A stretch of DNA of 64,000 nucleotides from Triops longicaudatus (Eukaryota; Arthropoda; Branchiopoda; Notostraca; Triopsidae), in contig JAGQDJ010000092.1 of assembly GCA_022885665.1 (NCBI GenBank), positions 124,001 through 188,000 of the forward strand. Direction: 5' to 3'. Each line of letters begins with the position of its first letter. Position 1 is the first letter of the stretch. Positions 60,692 through 64,000 of this stretch are shown one piece after another. Below the pieces are notes generated by a model, which worked only from the letters and a program-made list of their open reading frames with translations, did no database searches and was not told the origin of the DNA. The position numbers and the translations under genes were made by a program.

Positions 60692-63600
60692 CTTTTAAAG
60701 TTAATAAAAAAAGGATAAGCGACAAACAAACACACGAGGCAATAAAACAAGGTGTCAACCTGCGTGCTACGCCATTAGAAACGTCCCAGTTCAGCATAGA
60801 TTCTGCACGTAGCGCGGCTTCCGCACTGCCATCTAGCAACAAGCCAAACCCTCCGTTCATAACTTCACCCCAACCTACCCCTCCACCGTTATGTAGAGCC
60901 ACCCACGATGCTCCACGAAAAGCGTCGCCGATGCAATTCTGCACCGCCATATCTTGCAAACAAAACATGAAAAATAGACGATTTATCAATGCGCGGAATC
61001 AATCTTCTGCGAATTTGCATAACCGGCTCATTCCTTTCCCGCTGTTTCTCTCTCTCTCTCTCTTGCCGACTTTCTTGTCTGTCTCAATCGCTTACCAAGT
61101 TGACGACTGAGGAACAGCAACAAAAAAACATATCACAGTACTGTTAATGTTTTCTTTACCTGCTGTGAGCGCCGATCCGTCGTAAATATTGGACGTTTCT
61201 CGGAACGGGCTGTCGGTTCCGCTGACATCATGGTGATCACGACTAAGGACGATGGGTTTTTGCAAACGGCCATCTCGAAGGGCTTGATTGAAAGCCAACG
61301 CCAAGCTGACGCGCGCTTTTTGGTCCGCGTACAAGATCCGAGCCTGGGAACCAACAACTAAACGATTTTTCCCCGCTTCACGAATCCAATGAATGTTATC
61401 CCCGTACTGCATCGCGACATTCGGTTCCAAGTTGTCTTCCTGTCGAATGCGCTCTAAAACTTGCAACGCGATCGCGTCTGTCGTCGCCAAATCTTGTTCC
61501 AAGCCGGACGTGCAAATCCAGCGAAACGGTCCGAAACCCAATGAGAAGATATCCCTAGAAAATGAGTTTCACCAAAAGGGAGATAGAAAACGGGATGGAT
61601 AGTTTCATTGGTTAAATTTCTAAAGGCAAGACATAAGCAAAAAGTACCCCATAATGTCTTGGACGTAGGATGGATATCGAAAGCGTAATCCGTCGCCGCT
61701 ACTTCCAGGCAAATCTACCGGCGCTCCCGCACGTCGCGCTTCCAAAAGAAAGGCGTTTCCGTAATCCCAGAAAAAGAGACCCTTTTCGGCCAAGAAATTG
61801 ATTGCCAGTATTTGACGACGGAGGCTTTCTTGAACTAGTAAATGAAATTCGGCTGGGTCATTAGCCAGAGTCTAAAGAAAATACAAAAAGAAAAAAATAA
61901 ATAATAATAAAGAATACTCCAAAAGTACAGACAAGAACAAGCAAATGGATTTAAAGAAATACAAATTTAACCAATCGGCTCACCAATTACGTGAGCAATT
62001 TACTAAAATGTCCCGAAAACAAACCAACTTAAAAAAGGCATCAACCAGAACAATACCAATTATATCTGTTGTCGTTTTGGTAACTGCTAACAACGCATTA
62101 TGAAAGATAAGAACAGGAAACTGAGGGAAAATAGAGCAAAAGTTAGGATAGATAAATTAGTGTATGGATTTTTGGGTCAGTAAATCGGATTCCGTTGTAA
62201 ATGCTGCATTATCCGTAGCCTAGCTTCAACAGCACAAACGTCACTTTCGCTGTCAATCCCTTCTCATTTATCATTGATCTCGGTAGCCTCAGTAGGATAT
62301 CCATAGCTACAATTCCTTGTATTTAGAACACGACTTATTCCCCTCAGTCAGCAGCTAGCTAATAGGCAGTGTTTGCGATGGGAACATTTCATTATTGTCC
62401 AATTCCGTCTGCTTGGGAAAGAACAATACGATGAGGATAAAATCGAACGTTATCCAGCGTCACTACGGCGGCAATGCAATGGGAACTCATTAATGGCAAC
62501 AGTGAATATTCACTGGCTTTGCACTTCACGCGAAGAATAGTGTTGCAAACATAATCTCGTAGCTGAATTCACTGAAAATGGTCCAAGTTCTTTGATACAG
62601 TAACGAACGCTTGGAACTAGGAATATTTGGAAACTGAGGTAATGAAACTAATTAAGACTAAAGCAATGCTTTTAAATAGTGTGTAAACTTCCAAAAATTG
62701 TGTAAAACTCCTTCAGGAGCAGGTAATGGTGTCGTTCACAAGGACATCGGAATGAAAAACTTTTAAATCTGTTTCTGTGAGGAACATCAGTCCAATTTTA
62801 GTCGACATTTTAATTACATTGTTTAACGCTACTTTCTGATCAACAATTGTGGGTAACGGAAGAAAACTATCTGAAAGGACTGAATTAGACTAATCTACCT
62901 TAATTTAGCCTAGATAAAATTAATTTAACCTTAAACAAATCTAATTTCATTTTACCTAACCTAAGACTAGACTAATCTACTCTAACTTATCCTAACCTTA
63001 AACTAGACTTTAAAAACAGGCTTCATACCTTTTGCGCTTTCTCATATGCCAACTGAACAGGGTAATAGCCTCCATTAAACGGATCGTGGCACGAGGTTTG
63101 ATCCGAGCCCAAATCTACTAAGCGTTCGCCGGTTTTCTGGTACTCTTCTACCAATCTTTCCCATATTGAGACTATATTCCCATGGAAACCGATACTTGTC
63201 ACCTTTTGAAGTACAATAAAACAATAAGTCACCAAAAACGGTAAGATTTCTTCTAAAGTACTTGTTTCTTAGTACGGGCTTCGCGTATTCTCTGGATTAA
63301 CCAATCCAAGTCATCAGTCATTTCGACAACCCACCCTTGGGCGTGGCGTTTCTTCAAAGCTTCCACGCTGACCTATTCAAGTTGCTCGGTGAGTAGGAGA
63401 GATGGAAAGCCACGGTAAGAATTGCTTATTGTCAATTTACTTCCGCAATAACTCCAACGCAGCCACAGATTGTCGCAGCTTTCGCTTGAGCTCCACTCAT
63501 ACCACCTAATCCCGCGCTTAAGAATACTTTTCCGGACAAGTCGTTCAAGCCCAAGTACTTCCTTCCGGCATTAAGGACAGTCAGCTAAATTTAAAAAATG

Positions 63601-64000
63601 GTATAAGCAAGTTTTTTAACCTCTATTTCTGAAAGAAGTATAACTTACAACTGTGCCATGGACGATCCCCTGAGGTCCAATGTAACAATAACTGCCAGCT
63701 GTCATTTGCCCGTACCTAAACAAACATTATTACAAGCACTTATTTAACAATGACTGCTTTTACACTACTGTAAGCTATTACTTGAACTAATTTAACTGAC
63801 TAATTGTAATTATTTGCAATAATGCATTACAACTTCCATTTACATTAATTAATTTCGTCAACAATTGTGGCCTAAAATGAGAAAAGGATTCAAAACAGAT
63901 AGTTAAGAATAAAAATTGATAAGACTGAACATAAAAACAATTATATAGTTGAATAGCGTAGTACTCTTACATCGTGGTTCCTAATGCGAACAGTTTATCA
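60565..64000 (-). CDS. UROC1: Urocanate hydratase (urocanase), C-terminal 487 residues, nine exons, 5' end outside window
   Basis: Exons on the minus strand are 63971-64000 (cut by the window), 63649-63715, 63441-63584, 63262-63372, 63029-63202, 61648-61871, 61160-61554, 60760-60952 and 60565-60691, ending in TGA. All joins are GT-AG and in phase. Urocanase hydrates urocanate to 4-imidazolone-5-propionate in cytosolic histidine catabolism, using tightly bound NAD+. Hallmarks in order: MYGQMTAGSYCYIGPQGIVHG, LTVLNAGRKYLG, the glycine-rich NAD site SAGLGGMSGAQAKAA, LVDLGSDQTSCHDPFNGGYY, FFWDYGNAFLLEA, RYPSYVQDIMGDIFSLGFGP, FRWICTSG (the family's conserved Cys region), VVGSQARILYAD, RDHHDVSGTDSP, and HNGGGVGWGEVMNGGFG. 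The C-terminus KLQVTLPHSLQNESILDRLF matches the family end. Relative to animal enzymes (about 676 aa) roughly 190 N-terminal residues are missing. A TTTATT at 60131-60136 could be the poly(A) signal. Confidence 0.96.
60760..60952 (-). CDS. UROC1: Urocanase exon (HNGGGVGWGE)
   Basis: The acceptor TTTGCAAG ends at 60953. The exon encodes DMAVQNCIGDAFRGASWVAL, then HNGGGVGWGEVMNGGFG, to NGVAR. Confidence 0.94.
61160..61554 (-). CDS. UROC1: Urocanase exon (longest)
   Basis: It starts after TTCTAG and ends at a GTAAAGA donor (61159). It encodes DIFSLGFGPFRWICTSG through VVGSQARILYAD, RDHHDVSGTDSP and NIYDGSALTA. Confidence 0.96.
61648..61871 (-). CDS. UROC1: Urocanase exon (FFWDYGNAF)
   Basis: It encodes TLANDPAEFHLLVQESLRRQ through FFWDYGNAFLLEARRAGAPV to RYPSYVQDIMG. 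The acceptor is TTTCTTTAG and the donor GTACTT. Confidence 0.95.
61872..63028 (-). other. Urocanase intron with CCTAA cluster
   Basis: The largest intron of this gene within the window (about 1.16 kb), donor GTATGAAG. It contains a degenerate CCTAA cluster (62880-63010) directly next to the exon at 63029. No other feature was recognised. Confidence 0.85.
62880..63010. repeat. Degenerate CCTAA cluster in urocanase intron
   Basis: CTAATCTACC, TTAACC, TTTTACCTAACC and CTTATCCTAACC words on the plus strand. No opposing TTAGG arm is seen here. Confidence 0.55.
63029..63202 (-). CDS. UROC1: Urocanase exon (SDQTSCHDPFNGG)
   Basis: 58 codons, VTSIGFHGNIVSIWERLVEE to PVQLAYEKAQK, phase 0 at both ends. 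It includes LVDLGSDQTSCHDPFNGGYY. Confidence 0.95.
63262..63372 (-). CDS. UROC1: Urocanase exon (RHAQGWVVE)
   Basis: 37 codons, VSVEALKKRHAQGWVVE to IREARTKKQ. The donor is GTACTT. The intron to the next exon is only 59 bp. Confidence 0.9.
63441..63584 (-). CDS. UROC1: Urocanase exon (NAD-binding GLGGMSGAQ)
   Basis: 48 codons, LTVLNAGRKYLG to GVIAE, with the glycine-rich SAGLGGMSGAQAKAATICG NAD-binding segment. Confidence 0.95.
63649..63715 (-). CDS. UROC1: Urocanase exon (YGQMTAGSYCYIGPQG)
   Basis: One split Met codon plus 22 codons, YGQMTAGSYCYIGPQGIVHG then TV, and a GTAAGT donor. Confidence 0.95.
63971..64000 (-). CDS. UROC1: Urocanase exon, cut by the window edge
   Basis: The last 30 bases of an exon encoding DKLFALGTT plus AT of the split Met, before a GTAAGAG donor at 63970. 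It continues beyond the window. Confidence 0.88.

Overview
This is a window of eukaryotic nuclear DNA. It is AT-rich, with compact coding exons scattered in large introns and intergenic space. All introns I could place are GT-AG. The gene content points to an arthropod, and within arthropods most likely a crustacean. The evidence is an N-terminal exon of the ERC/ELKS/Bruchpilot family with arthropod Bruchpilot-like motifs, a Tret1-type sugar/trehalose transporter, a urocanate hydratase, a degenerate secreted leucine-rich-repeat gene resembling the crustacean luciferin-monooxygenase non-catalytic-subunit family, and many degenerate clusters of CCTAA/TTAGG, the arthropod telomere motif. The species cannot be fixed from the sequence.

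Layout. At the left edge is the first coding exon of an ERC/Bruchpilot gene (minus, 251-1300; the rest lies outside the window). A 13.4 kb stretch with no recognisable gene follows. It holds a 208 bp hAT-type MITE with a perfect 8 bp target duplication, an 18 bp-arm hairpin, CCTAA clusters and one terminal fragment of a Tigger-like transposon. MED20 then runs on the plus strand from 14694 to 25332 in five exons (206 aa), with a 14-base first coding exon and an 8.3 kb second intron that carries Tigger/pogo-like transposon copies. The 25.3-39.4 kb interval contains only repeats, pogo-like terminal sequence, a candidate MITE and a broken Myb/SANT-like gene. The Tret1-like transporter lies on the minus strand: start exon at 44009-44065, a 3.1 kb intron and one large exon at 39445-40875 (495 aa). 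From 44.1 to 59.2 kb there is no convincing gene, but there is a diverged duplicated segment, more CCTAA/TTAGG clusters and a perfect 54-unit ATT microsatellite. At the right edge, on the minus strand, are the degenerate LRR gene (59222-59893) and nine exons of urocanate hydratase (60565 to beyond 64000), of which the C-terminal 487 residues are in the window.

The genes have unrelated functions (presynaptic scaffold, transcription co-regulator, sugar transport, histidine catabolism) and there is no sign of a co-regulated cluster. I did not find a convincing new biological system. The items most worth a second look are the opposing CCTAA/TTAGG clusters, the Tigger copies in the MED20 intron, the duplicated segment upstream of the transporter, the LRR relic and the Myb/SANT relic. 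Long ORFs apart from these are mostly chance or antisense readings.
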